Shown in pieces: positions 16,794 through 25,567 of a stretch of 64,000 nucleotides of DNA. The DNA is from JAHEEL01 sp963700375 (GTDB lineage Bacteria; Actinomycetota; Acidimicrobiia; Spongiisociales; UBA5794), in NCBI GenBank assembly GCA_963700375.1, contig CAVOXF010000003.1, positions 248,001 to 312,000 on the forward strand, given 5' to 3'. Each line of letters starts with the position of its first letter. Positions within the stretch are counted from its first letter, which is position 1. A program made the translations under genes and the position numbers. The notes below the pieces were generated by a model, which saw only the letters and a program-made list of their open reading frames with translations, was not told the DNA's origin and ran no database searches.

Positions 16794-19700
16794 ATGACGG
16801 AAGGGCTCCATGTCGAACGGCGGTTCACCACCGCGGGGGTCGATCCATACGAAACAGTGGAGTGGGTCCGCAAGGATTCGCGCATCACCAACCCCGACGG
16901 TTCGATCGTCTTCGAAATGGAGAACGCCGAAGTCCCGGCATCCTGGTCGCAGGTTGCCGCCGACATCCTGGTGTCGAAGTACCTCAGGAAGGCCGGTGTT
17001 CCGCAGAGAGACGACGACGGACATCTCCTCCTCGACGAGGACGGCAGCCCCGTCCTCGGATCGGAGACGTCCGCCCGCCAGGTGATCGACCGGCTGGCAT
17101 CCACCTGGCGCTGGTGGGGTGAAGACAACGGCTACTTCGCGTCGAGCGACGACGCCCAGGCGTTCGAAGACGAGGTCGCCTTCATGCTCCTCCACCAAAT
17201 GGCGGCACCCAATTCACCGCAGTGGTTCAACACGGGCCTCAACCACCGCTACGGCATCGAAGGTGTTGCACAAGGCTTCTGGTACGTCGATCCGGAGACT
17301 GGGATGAACGTCGAGTCACCCGACGCGTACAGCCGCCCCGCTCCCCACGCGTGCTTCATCATGAGCGTCGACGACGACCTCGTGAACCCCGGTGGCATCA
17401 TGGATCTGTGGGTCCGTGAAGCCCGTCTCTTCAAGATGGGCGCAGGCGCTGGCGCGAACTTCTCGCGGATTCGCGGTGAAGGCGAACCCCTCTCCGGCGG
17501 CGGCAAGTCGTCCGGCCTCATGAGCTTCCTCAAGGTCGGTGACCGCGCAGCGGGCGCCATCAAATCCGGCGGGACCACGCGGCGCGCCGCCAAGATGGTC
17601 ATCGTCGACATCGACCACCCCGACGTCGAGACGTTCATCGCCTGGAAGGCGAAAGAAGAGGAGAAGGTTCGGGCGCTGGTCGCCGCCGGCTACCCGGCCG
17701 ACTTCAACGGCGAGGCGTACGCAACCGTCTCGGGCCAGAACTCCAACAACTCAGTGCGGCTCACGAACGAGTTCGTCGATGCGGTGATAGACGATGCCGA
17801 CTGGGATCTGACCAGCCGAACGGACGGCACCCCGGTTCGCACGGTTCGAGCCCGTGACCTCTGGCGCCAGATCGCCGAAGCCGCGTGGGCGAGCGCCGAT
17901 CCCGGCGTGCAGTTCCACACGACCGTCAACGAGTGGCACACGGCACCGGCCGAGGGCGAGATTCGCGCCTCGAATCCGTGCTCGGAATACATGTTCCTCG
18001 ACAACACGGCATGCAACCTGGCCTCGCTCAACCTCGGCCGGTTCTACGACGACGCCAAGGGTGTATTCGATCTCGACGCCTACCGGCACGCCATCCGCCT
18101 CTGGACCATCGTGCTCGAGATCTCGGTGACGATGGCTCAGTTCCCAGCCAAGGAGATCGCACAGGGTTCCTACGACTACCGGACGCTCGGCCTTGGCTAC
18201 GCCAACCTCGGTTCCCTGCTGATGAGGATCGGCATCCCCTACGACTCCGACGAGGGCCGGGCGATCGCCGGATCCCTGACGGCCATCCTCACCGGCGACG
18301 CATACGCCACCTCGGCGGAGATGGCGAGCGTTCTCGGACCGTTCCCGAAGTACGAAATGAACCGTGAGGCGATGCTGCGGGTGATGAGGAACCATCGCCG
18401 TGCCGCGTACAACGCCGACCAGGGCGACTACGCAGGTGTGAGCCATTTCGTCACCGGCATCGATCCGGCATTCGGACCGCCGGAGATGGTGGCCGAGGCC
18501 CGCGAAGCGTGGGACAGGGCCGTCGAACTCGGCGAGAAGTACGGCTACCGCAACGCCCAGGCCACGGTACTTGCACCGACAGGAACCATCGGTCTCTTGA
18601 TGGACTGCGACACGACCGGAGTCGAACCGGACTTCGCTCTGGTGAAGTTCAAGAAGCTGGCAGGCGGCGGCTACTTCAAGATCGCCAACCGTTCGATCGC
18701 TCCGGCCCTAGCGAGACTCGGATACACCGAGGATCGTGCCCAGCAGATCATCGACTACGTCATCGGCACGATGAGCATCCAGCGGGCGCCCCACATCAAC
18801 GCCGCAACGCTGATGACGAAGGGCTTCACCGCCCAGGACATCGACAAGATCGAGGCGGTGCTTCCGTCGGTCTTCGAGATTGGCTTCGCGTTCAATCAGT
18901 GGACGCTCGGCGAGGAGACGATGCAGAGCCTGGGGTTCACTCCCGGGCAGTACAACGGACCAGGCTTCTCGATGCTGCATGAACTCGGCTTCACCGATGG
19001 ACAGATCCGGGATGCCAACGACTATGTCTGCGGGCGTCAGACGATCGAAGGTGCGCCGGGCTTGCTCGATGAGCATCTCCCGGTCTTCGACACGGCGAAT
19101 CGCAACGGTCGATACGGCGAGCGATTCATCGACTACAGCGGTCACATCAAGATGATGGCTGCCGCTCAGCCGTTCATCTCGGGTGCGATCTCCAAGACCA
19201 TCAACATGCCATCCGAGGTCACGGTCGAGGATATCGAAGAGTCGTACCGGCTCTCGTGGGAACTCGGCCTGAAGGCAATGGCGCTCTACCGCGACGGCTC
19301 GAAGGCATCTCAACCACTCCAGTCGACGACCGACGACGTTGCCGGGGAGGACGAATCGGAGGCGGTCACCGAGACCATCATCCGCGAGGTCATGATCCAC
19401 GCCGGAATGTTCCGTCCGGGCCTGTCCCCGACCGAGGCCTACAACGACATCTCTCGGCCTCGATTCCTGCTGCCGTCCCGCCGGATGGGCTTCACGCAGG
19501 AGGCACGCGTCGGCGGGCACAAGGTGTTCCTCCGGACCGGCGAGTACGAGGACGGCACACTTGGTGAGCTCTTCATCGATCTCGCCAAGGAAGGCGCCAC
19601 TCTGCGCGGCGTCCTGAGCTGCTTCGCCATCGCCGTCTCGAAGGGCTTGCAGTACGGCGTTCCGCTCGAGGAGTTCGTGGATACGTTCACGTTCCAGACC

Positions 19701-20177
19701 TTCGAGCCGCGTGGCTTCGTCGAAGGTCACCCCAACATCAAGATGTCGAACTCGATCATCGACTACGTGTTCCGTGCCCTCGGTGTGGAGTACCTCGCCC
19801 GGGACGAACTCGTCCAGGTGCCTCCGGATCGCTCCGGCGAGCTGCCGGAGCCGCCAAAGGGCATCGCTGTCGACGCCGGCACCCAGCTCGACCTGACCGA
19901 CGCCGCGATGGAGGGCGACATCGACGCACAGGTAGCTGCTGCGAAGTTCGTCGACGACGACACCAGCACGATGCCGGAACTCATGCCGGCTCGCGCCACG
20001 GTCGCCGTCTCGGACGGGCCCGGTACGGCGGTGGCGGCCGCCACTACGGCCGCTGAGGCATCCCTCGGTGACCTGATGGGCGACGCACCCGCCTGCTCGA
20101 CGTGCGGCCACATGACCGTGCGAAGCGGCTCGTGCTACGTCTGTCTGACGTGCGGAGACACCACCGGCTGCAGCTGA
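16794..20177 (+). CDS. nrdJ: Vitamin B12-dependent (class II) ribonucleotide reductase
   Basis: 1127 residues; reduces ribonucleotides to deoxyribonucleotides using adenosylcobalamin to make the thiyl radical. The active-site Cys pair and radical site are visible: PHACFIMSVDDDL (first Cys), NPCSEYMFLD (radical Cys with Asn and Glu). PTGTIGLLMDCDTTGVEPDF is typical of the B12 enzyme. The C-terminal tail carries CSTCGHMT and CYVCLTCGDTTGCS, the zinc/redox cysteines that recycle the active site. Start fixed by GAGGAGG seven bases before ATG. Monocistronic, behind a promoter with two NrdR boxes. No B12 riboswitch was seen and nrdR itself is not in the window. Confidence 0.97.
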   Translation: MTEGLHVERRFTTAGVDPYETVEWVRKDSRITNPDGSIVFEMENAEVPASWSQVAADILVSKYLRKAGVPQRDDDGHLLLDEDGSPVLGSETSARQVIDRLASTWRWWGEDNGYFASSDDAQAFEDEVAFMLLHQMAAPNSPQWFNTGLNHRYGIEGVAQGFWYVDPETGMNVESPDAYSRPAPHACFIMSVDDDLVNPGGIMDLWVREARLFKMGAGAGANFSRIRGEGEPLSGGGKSSGLMSFLKVGDRAAGAIKSGGTTRRAAKMVIVDIDHPDVETFIAWKAKEEEKVRALVAAGYPADFNGEAYATVSGQNSNNSVRLTNEFVDAVIDDADWDLTSRTDGTPVRTVRARDLWRQIAEAAWASADPGVQFHTTVNEWHTAPAEGEIRASNPCSEYMFLDNTACNLASLNLGRFYDDAKGVFDLDAYRHAIRLWTIVLEISVTMAQFPAKEIAQGSYDYRTLGLGYANLGSLLMRIGIPYDSDEGRAIAGSLTAILTGDAYATSAEMASVLGPFPKYEMNREAMLRVMRNHRRAAYNADQGDYAGVSHFVTGIDPAFGPPEMVAEAREAWDRAVELGEKYGYRNAQATVLAPTGTIGLLMDCDTTGVEPDFALVKFKKLAGGGYFKIANRSIAPALARLGYTEDRAQQIIDYVIGTMSIQRAPHINAATLMTKGFTAQDIDKIEAVLPSVFEIGFAFNQWTLGEETMQSLGFTPGQYNGPGFSMLHELGFTDGQIRDANDYVCGRQTIEGAPGLLDEHLPVFDTANRNGRYGERFIDYSGHIKMMAAAQPFISGAISKTINMPSEVTVEDIEESYRLSWELGLKAMALYRDGSKASQPLQSTTDDVAGEDESEAVTETIIREVMIHAGMFRPGLSPTEAYNDISRPRFLLPSRRMGFTQEARVGGHKVFLRTGEYEDGTLGELFIDLAKEGATLRGVLSCFAIAVSKGLQYGVPLEEFVDTFTFQTFEPRGFVEGHPNIKMSNSIIDYVFRALGVEYLARDELVQVPPDRSGELPEPPKGIAVDAGTQLDLTDAAMEGDIDAQVAAAKFVDDDTSTMPELMPARATVAVSDGPGTAVAAATTAAEASLGDLMGDAPACSTCGHMTVRSGSCYVCLTCGDTTGCS

Positions 20178-20210
20178 CGCACGCCCTCGGGGAGACACAA
20201 CCCCGCCGGT

Positions 20211-20900
20211 TCACGCGGTGGGATGCTCTGAGCGTTGCTTGATGCCGCGGAGCATTTCGTTCTCCATGACGTAGTTGATTGGCTCAACGATGTGCCAGAG
20301 GACGGATTGCCCGGGGCTGTACGTGCTGCGTTGGCGGACGATCAGTCGGGTGTGGCCGCTCGCCACGGGTTCGATCACCCATTGCCAGGTTGAAGCGACG
20401 TAGCCCTTGGCGGGGACTCGGTCGACCACGGCCGGCACGTCGACCTCTGCCGCTGTGCCAGCCCCTTGGAGTACGAGGTGATGGGGAGGTACCGCGTCCA
20501 TCACGATCCAACATGGGTAGCTGTCGCGGCCGGAACGGACGATGTCGCCGGCTGCGATGTGTTGGTGTTGGGGAAGGACCTCGGCGACGCTGTGTATTCC
20601 GCAGCCGAACAGGTTTTCGAGCGCGTCGAAGCTGTACAAGCCCCCGCGGCCTTGACCGATTTGGGCGAGCCACGGCCACACTTCGGTTGGGGGTGCTTTG
20701 ATGGTGATGGCACGTGTGTACCCGAGCTTGGGCTCGCGGACGAGTTCGTCGCCGGGGAGGGTCCGCCGGACTTCTTCGTCGGTGGCGCCGGCCCTGTTGT
20801 AGCGGCCCCGCATCAGGGGAGCAGCTAGCAGCGTGAACATGACTCTGACGCCACCGACGGTGATGTCCCGAATCGGGCTCCAGATGGTGCGCTCGTGCAT
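20211..20900 (-). CDS. SRPBCC (START-like) fold protein
   Basis: About 229 residues. After an N-terminal hydrophobic segment (GGVRVMFTLLAAPLMRG), the sequence YTRAITIKAPPTEVWPWLAQIGQGRGGLYSFDALENL begins a hydrophobic-cavity SRPBCC domain (key marks ITIKAPPTEVWPWLAQ and GRGGLYSFD), ending in a C-terminal helix (HIVEPINYVMENEMLRGIK). Such proteins bind lipids or hydrophobic ligands; substrate unknown. I prefer ATG 20900 because codons before it look non-coding, though an upstream start at 21035 keeps the frame open. It faces decayed DNA on its 5' side. Confidence 0.65.
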   Translation of the reverse strand: MHERTIWSPIRDITVGGVRVMFTLLAAPLMRGRYNRAGATDEEVRRTLPGDELVREPKLGYTRAITIKAPPTEVWPWLAQIGQGRGGLYSFDALENLFGCGIHSVAEVLPQHQHIAAGDIVRSGRDSYPCWIVMDAVPPHHLVLQGAGTAAEVDVPAVVDRVPAKGYVASTWQWVIEPVASGHTRLIVRQRSTYSPGQSVLWHIVEPINYVMENEMLRGIKQRSEHPTA

Positions 20901-21077
20901 TATCGGTCGGCTCTTCTTCGTATCGTCTGGCGGTCGCGACACCGGCGCAACCGGCGGTCTCGTAGGGAGGGCTCCGCCGTTCACGGCCCCGTGTCGGGGA
21001 CGAGCAGCAGTATGTCGGGTGGGTCGTTGTTCCACAAGTCGCTCGGCGTCCCGACATCCCGACTACTCGGCCACTGG

Positions 21078-21420
21078 TTACGTGGCTCGCCAGGGCGTTC
21101 GGGTGGGTGCGGTGTGGATGTGGGGGCGGAGGAGTTGTCTTGTGTGGGGTGGCCTGTTGGGGTTGATGGTGAAGCCTTGGCCGTAGGTCATGAAGTGGCG
21201 GTGGACCCAGCACAGGGTTGATAGGTTCTCCGGGTCGGTCCGGCCGTCCTGGGACGAGGGGGTGTTGTGGTGCACTTGGAGGCGGTAGCGGGACCCTCAG
21301 CCCGTGACCGTGCAGGTCCCGCTGCCTACCAGGGGCTTGAACGATCACAGCTTCGTCGTCAAGCAGGCATCGCTCGAGCACATCGGTGGTGAGACTCTTC
21401 GCATCCGTAGGAGCAACGTA
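21078..21420 (-). pseudogene. Decayed DUF222/HNH endonuclease gene fragment
   Basis: Remnant of the 13E12-repeat/DUF222-HNH family common in actinobacteria. From 21417 one frame reads TDAKSLTTDVLERCLLDDEA, typical of the DUF222 region. In another frame CTVTG is followed by a TGA at 21297-21299 and then GSRYRLQVHHNTPSSQDG and TDPENLSTLCWVHRH, the HNH core. In intact relatives CTVTG is followed by Cys, so TGC or TGT has become TGA. Between the two pieces material is missing. Upstream of 21417 a stop follows directly and the N-terminal part is absent. No functional product is expected. Confidence 0.6.
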
Positions 21421-21602
21421 TCAAACGCCTGTGACAGAAGACCCGAGGTGGGGAAGAGATTGTGGAAGCACCCCTGCGGACTCGCCAAGCCAATCCGCGT
21501 CCCCCCACCCTCGGGGCGGGGGGACAGAAGGAGGCGTACTCAGCTACCGGCTACTCGCTCGGCACCAGTGGCTGGATCGGTAACGGCGTTTATGGTGCGC
21601 AG

Positions 21603-22277
21603 ATGCATACGGAGACGGAACTCGTGGCCGACCGGTCGGCCACGATCCGGTGGGCCCTGGCGTTGTGGTCGATCGTCGTCGCTGTCTACGTCGTGATTGC
21701 CGTTCCAGCTCTGCGTGGCCTTGTGGAACCGATCGATGAGTGGTTCTGTGAGACCTCCGTCGAGTTCCAGTGGCAACCCGTCGTTGACGTTGCAGACGCC
21801 CTGCGCAACATCGGCAGCGCCTGGGTGATGGTCCCATTTGAGATCGCGGTGGGGATCTGGCTGTACACCCGTCGCCGGCGGCATTCCCTCGTGTTCTGGG
21901 CTGCCGCGGTAGGCCTCACGGAAGCCGTCGTCTGGACCTCGAAGGTCCTCTATGACCGATCCCGGCCGCCCGACTCCCTGGTCCCCACAACCGGTGCATC
22001 CTTTCCGTCCGGGCATTCCACAACCGCAGCCGTCGTGGCGATAGGCCTTGTCCTCCTGTTCGCCCCGATCGCGAGGAAGCGCCGGTATTGGTTCGTCGCA
22101 GCGGCGTCCTGGGCCACCCTGATGGCAGCAAGTCGGCTGATCGTGCGAGCCCATTGGTTCACCGACGTCGTAGCCGGCGCCACGCTGGGCGCGGCGATGG
22201 CCCTCACCATCGCGCTCGCCGTCGATCGGTGGGACGGCTCCGCGGGCAGTGAGACCAAGCATCCGGCGAAGGAATGA
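21603..22277 (+). CDS. PAP2-family membrane phosphatase
   Basis: 224 residues with about five to six membrane helices. The three phosphatase signatures are present: KVLYDRSRP, the PSGHST motif and SRLIVRAHWFTDVVAG with the catalytic His. It would remove phosphate from a lipid or isoprenoid phosphate at the outer membrane face. ATG 21603 chosen because the longer frame from 21462 has poor coding character and no clear ribosome site. It is followed by a degraded gene and a second PAP2 gene. Confidence 0.82.
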   Translation: MHTETELVADRSATIRWALALWSIVVAVYVVIAVPALRGLVEPIDEWFCETSVEFQWQPVVDVADALRNIGSAWVMVPFEIAVGIWLYTRRRRHSLVFWAAAVGLTEAVVWTSKVLYDRSRPPDSLVPTTGASFPSGHSTTAAVVAIGLVLLFAPIARKRRYWFVAAASWATLMAASRLIVRAHWFTDVVAGATLGAAMALTIALAVDRWDGSAGSETKHPAKE

Positions 22278-22320
22278 CCGGCCGGTAGGATCGTGAGCCC
22301 GTCACAGCGAGTCGAGGCTC

Positions 22321-23390
22321 ATGAGCCAATCCGTGGAGATCAAGGTTCCCGAAGTGGACGACAGCCGTTCGCTCGCCAACCGATGCGCTGCGGTTCGTCA
22401 CCGCAATGCTCGTGGCGACTGGAACCTTCTTCGCCGTGATCGTCTTCCCGGACATCTTTGGCGGCCTCGGACTCGACCTCGACACGATCTTCGAGAACCC
22501 GTCGGGCGCCGGGGCCGAGATCGCAGAATTGGTCCTCACGGCGATCGTCCTCCTGCTCCCGGCGATCCTGGTCGTCACCTTCGTATGGCGCCGCGAGCTT
22601 CGCCGCCCTGCAACCGTCGTACTCGCGGCAGTCGTCGGCTCCTGCGGCGCCGTGGATGAGCCGCCGGTAGCAACGAGTGTCCTGGGCATCGCTGGGCCTG
22701 ATGGTCATCATCCGTCTCGTTCTCGGATCGAGCATTCCCGCCGAACTCGTCCTTGCACTCTCCCTCGGTGCGGCCGCCGGCGCGGGCGTCCTCTTCGCGT
22801 TCGGATCGCCGAGCCGTCATGCCAGCGGGCTGCAGATTGTCGAGACACTTCGGCGCTCGGGGATCGAGCCGGTGCGGATCGACGCCGCCATTGTCGACGC
22901 ACGGGGATCCACCCCGTAGTTCGTCAAGCCGGCTGAAGGTGATCGAATCTTCGTGAAGACGCTCAGCACGGACGAACGAAGCGCCGACATCCTCTTTCGC
23001 CTGTATCGCCGATTCCGGTTCACCAGCATCGGCGACGAGCCGGCGTTCTCCAGCCTGCGCCGGGCGGGTGAGCACGAGGCGCTGCTGTCCCTCAGCGCTA
23101 CGGCCGCAGGCGTTCGCACTCCGAAGCTCGTCGCGGTCGGCCGGATCGGAGACGAGGACGACTCGATGCTGCTGGCCCAACGGACAATCGATGGGCGTCC
23201 ACTCGACTCTTTCGGCCCCGAGGAACTCGCCGCCACGAAGCTGCTCCTCGACAGCGACGTGGCGGAGCCGATCAGAACAGAGATCGCGCAGACGGCGGGG
23301 CATTCGATGCCACCGCTCGACAAGATCAAGCGTCTCCGCCCGGCTCCGAGTAGCGACTCGCTGAACCCCCACGAGGGAGCAACGCAATGA
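22321..23390 (+). pseudogene. Decayed flippase-like/kinase-like membrane protein gene
   Basis: Pieces of one large protein in successive frames. ATG 22321 starts MSQSVEIKVPEVDDSRSLAN. Near 22380 the frame shifts to DALRFVTAMLVATGTFF and a helix-rich segment. Near 22660 it shifts again to MSWASLGLMVIIRLVLGSS. An in-frame TAG stands at 22917-22919. The same frame then reads on (FVKPAEGDRIFVKTLSTDERSADILFRLYRR) with key words DEPAFSSLRRAGEHEALLSL and GVRTPKLVAVG, typical of the kinase-like part of actinobacterial proteins that carry a lysylphosphatidylglycerol-synthase-type membrane region. The catalytic middle of the kinase is missing: FGPEELAATKLLLDSDVAE joins directly to a C-terminal piece. 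With two shifts, a stop and a deletion this is real decay, not one sequencing error. Confidence 0.6.
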
Positions 23391-23980
23391 CCACCGGCAA
23401 GGCACTGCGCATCGGAGGAGCGGCGATCGCGCTGGTCGGCTCGGCGGTCGTCGCCAGACAAGGACTCCCCGATTGGGAGCGCCGCATCTATCGCTTCGTC
23501 AACGACGCCCCCGATGCGCTGGCGCCCGCGGTCTGGCTCCCGATGCAGGCGGGAAGTCTTTCCGCCCCGTTTGTTCTCGCAGGCTGGTCCTTCTGGCGCA
23601 CACGAGAGCCGGATCCGTCGCTCGCCTTCGCGGCGGCCGGTTTCGCCACCTGGCTCACGGCCAAGGGATTCAAGAAGGTGGTCGGGCGCGGCCGGCCGTA
23701 CGACCACGATCGCTCCACCAACCTCCGGCTCGCCACCCAGACCGACGGGAGTCTCGGCTACGTCTCCGGACACGCGGCGGTCGCCGGCACGCTGGCGACC
23801 GTGATGGGTGACGGACGACCTGCGGAAGAAGCTGTCGCCCTGCAGGCATTCGCGATCATGGTCGGGGTGACCCGTATCTACGCCGGCGCGCACCTCCCGC
23901 TCGATGTTGTCGGAGGCTCGGCGCTCGGCATCCTCGTCGGCGAGGCCACGAACGCGATTCGGGCCCGGCTCACCGCCTGA
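23387..23980 (+). CDS. PAP2-family phosphatase
   Basis: 197 residues, membrane-embedded. Signatures: KKVVGRGRPYD (first motif), YVSGHAAVAG (second) and TRIYAGAHLPLDVVGG (third, catalytic His). Likely dephosphorylates a lipid phosphate. Its ATG overlaps the stop of the decayed upstream gene, so it was probably the last gene of an operon whose first gene has died. GAGGGAGC lies before the start. Confidence 0.8.
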   Translation: MTTGKALRIGGAAIALVGSAVVARQGLPDWERRIYRFVNDAPDALAPAVWLPMQAGSLSAPFVLAGWSFWRTREPDPSLAFAAAGFATWLTAKGFKKVVGRGRPYDHDRSTNLRLATQTDGSLGYVSGHAAVAGTLATVMGDGRPAEEAVALQAFAIMVGVTRIYAGAHLPLDVVGGSALGILVGEATNAIRARLTA

Positions 23981-24018
23981 CCGCCGTTCGCGGTCTCTCG
24001 TCAGTTCTCATTCGTTTC

Positions 24019-24051
24019 TCAGGAACATCTGACACCCTGTTTCGTTCCTGA
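24019..24051. promoter_or_regulatory. Inverted repeat upstream of the HtrA-like protease
   Basis: TCAGGAAC (24019-24026) and GTTCCTGA (24044-24051) are perfect inverted arms 17 bases apart, 30 bases before the protease start. Position suggests an operator or a 5' leader hairpin. Identity of a regulator is unknown. Confidence 0.4.
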
Positions 24052-24081
24052 TAGTGAGATGAACGAGCACGCAACGAACGG

Positions 24082-25257
24082 ATGATCATGACCTACGCCC
24101 CGCCACCTCTCAATCGGCCAACGTACTCCACACTGACGACCAGCTCCGGCATACGGCCGGCCGCTCCAACGCCTCCCGCGCCGCAACGCCGGCGCAAGGG
24201 CTGGCTTGCCATACCGGTTGCCCTCGCCGTCGTCGTTGCAGGCTTCGGCGGCGGGCTCATCGGCTCATCCATGCAGCAGGAGCGGCCACCAGTAATCATC
24301 GAGCAGGCACGCCCGGAACGGGTCGTGACTGCTCAACCGGTCTCGGCGACCGTGGCCCCGGATACCGCCGCCGTCGGCGCTGCCGTGATCCCAAGCATCG
24401 TCACAGTTGAGGTCGGAACAGAGCCGAACGGAACGTTCACCATCTCTGGATCCGGTTCAGGTGTGGTGCTCGATGCTGCCGGGAACATCGCGACCAACAA
24501 TCACGTCGTCGAAGGCGGAACGGCAGCACGAGTCATCCTCTCCGACGGTCGCATCTACGAAGCCGACCTGATCGGTACCGATCCGCTCACCGACCTCGCC
24601 GTACTGAAGGTTTCCGCCGACGACCTCGCTCCGATCACCCTCGGTTCGACCGACGGTCTGACAATCGGTACGCCGGCCATCGCCGTCGGAAGCCCGCTCG
24701 GACTCGAGGGCGGCCCCTCGTTGTCCGTCGGCGTCGTCTCCGCACTCGGGCGAGAGGTCCAAACCGGCCCCGAGACGGTGCTGTACGGCATGCTCCAGAC
24801 CGATGCTCCGATCACGAGTGGTTCGAGCGGTGGTTCCCTGGTTGACGCCGACGGCAAGCTGATCGGGATCACTACGGCGGTGGGTGTGTCCAGCATCGGC
24901 GTCGAGGGCATCGGGTTCGCCACGCCGGTCGAGATCGTCAAGCGGGTCACGTCCGAGATCATCGCAACGGGCTCCGCCTCGCACGCCTTGCTCGGGATCG
25001 GTGGTGACACGGCCTACGACCAGATCACCGACGGAGGTTCGGCTCCGATGGGGGTCGACGTCCGCACCGTATCAGCAGGCTCTGCAGCGGAGGCTGCCGG
25101 CATCCAGGTCGGCGACGTGATCACGGCCGTCGACGGAACAGCGGTCCGCGCGATGGACGAACTCATTACGGCGCTTCGCAGGGTTGGTGGCGGCGACACC
25201 GTCGAGATCTCACTGCGTGACGGTCGCGTCGTCACGACCACGCTCGCGACCCGGTAG
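24082..25257 (+). CDS. HtrA/DegP-type serine protease with PDZ domain
   Basis: 391 residues. A Pro-rich cytosolic N-terminus (~40 residues), one transmembrane helix (~41-63, WLAIPVALAVVVAGFGGGLIG), then a trypsin-like domain outside the membrane. Catalytic triad: His141 in ATNNHVVEGG, Asp171 in DPLTDLAVLKV, Ser249 in SGSSGGSL. A PDZ domain follows (~300-391; RTVSAGSAAEAAGIQVGDVI). It would degrade or refold damaged envelope proteins. Single gene followed by a strong hairpin at 25280-25312. ATG at 24082 or, two codons later, 24088. Confidence 0.92.
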   Translation: MIMTYAPPPLNRPTYSTLTTSSGIRPAAPTPPAPQRRRKGWLAIPVALAVVVAGFGGGLIGSSMQQERPPVIIEQARPERVVTAQPVSATVAPDTAAVGAAVIPSIVTVEVGTEPNGTFTISGSGSGVVLDAAGNIATNNHVVEGGTAARVILSDGRIYEADLIGTDPLTDLAVLKVSADDLAPITLGSTDGLTIGTPAIAVGSPLGLEGGPSLSVGVVSALGREVQTGPETVLYGMLQTDAPITSGSSGGSLVDADGKLIGITTAVGVSSIGVEGIGFATPVEIVKRVTSEIIATGSASHALLGIGGDTAYDQITDGGSAPMGVDVRTVSAGSAAEAAGIQVGDVITAVDGTAVRAMDELITALRRVGGGDTVEISLRDGRVVTTTLATR

Positions 25258-25279
25258 TACCGGCGCGGGCGGAACTGCG

Positions 25280-25312
25280 AGGGTCCCGGGGTCGCCCACG
25301 CCCCGGGACCCT
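25280..25312 (+). terminator. Strong hairpin after the protease gene
   Basis: AGGGTCCCGGGG (25280-25291), a nine-base loop and CCCCGGGACCCT (25301-25312) make a perfect 12-bp stem 20 bases after the stop codon. No T-run follows, as is common for actinobacterial hairpin terminators. Confidence 0.55.
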
Positions 25313-25567
25313 ACCGCGTGGGGCACCGAGAGCGGCCCGCTCGCGTCACTCTTCGGACTGAGGCCAAATCCCCCATACGGATGATGTGGCGAATACCGAC
25401 CAACAGATACCATCGCCCCGTGACCAGCCTCCAGAAGGATTCCGCCCTGGGCAGTTGATGCCCTCCTCGCGCTGACGCTGACGATCGGTTCCCTCGTCGA
25501 CTTCGCCGGACTCGATCTCGACACGATCAGAACGCTGGGCTGGCGAGAGCCGGATGCCCTCGCGGTC

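Noticed and set aside
16496..16794. Cobalamin riboswitch before the B12-dependent reductase
   Set aside because: No B12-box-like core was found; the structured element here is explained by the two inverted NrdR boxes.
20284..21381. 365-codon minus-strand open frame spanning the SRPBCC gene and the HNH remnant
   Set aside because: Only its first ~15 codons (ERCLLDDEAVIVQ) are meaningful, as part of the HNH remnant; the rest is an out-of-frame His/Pro-rich run.
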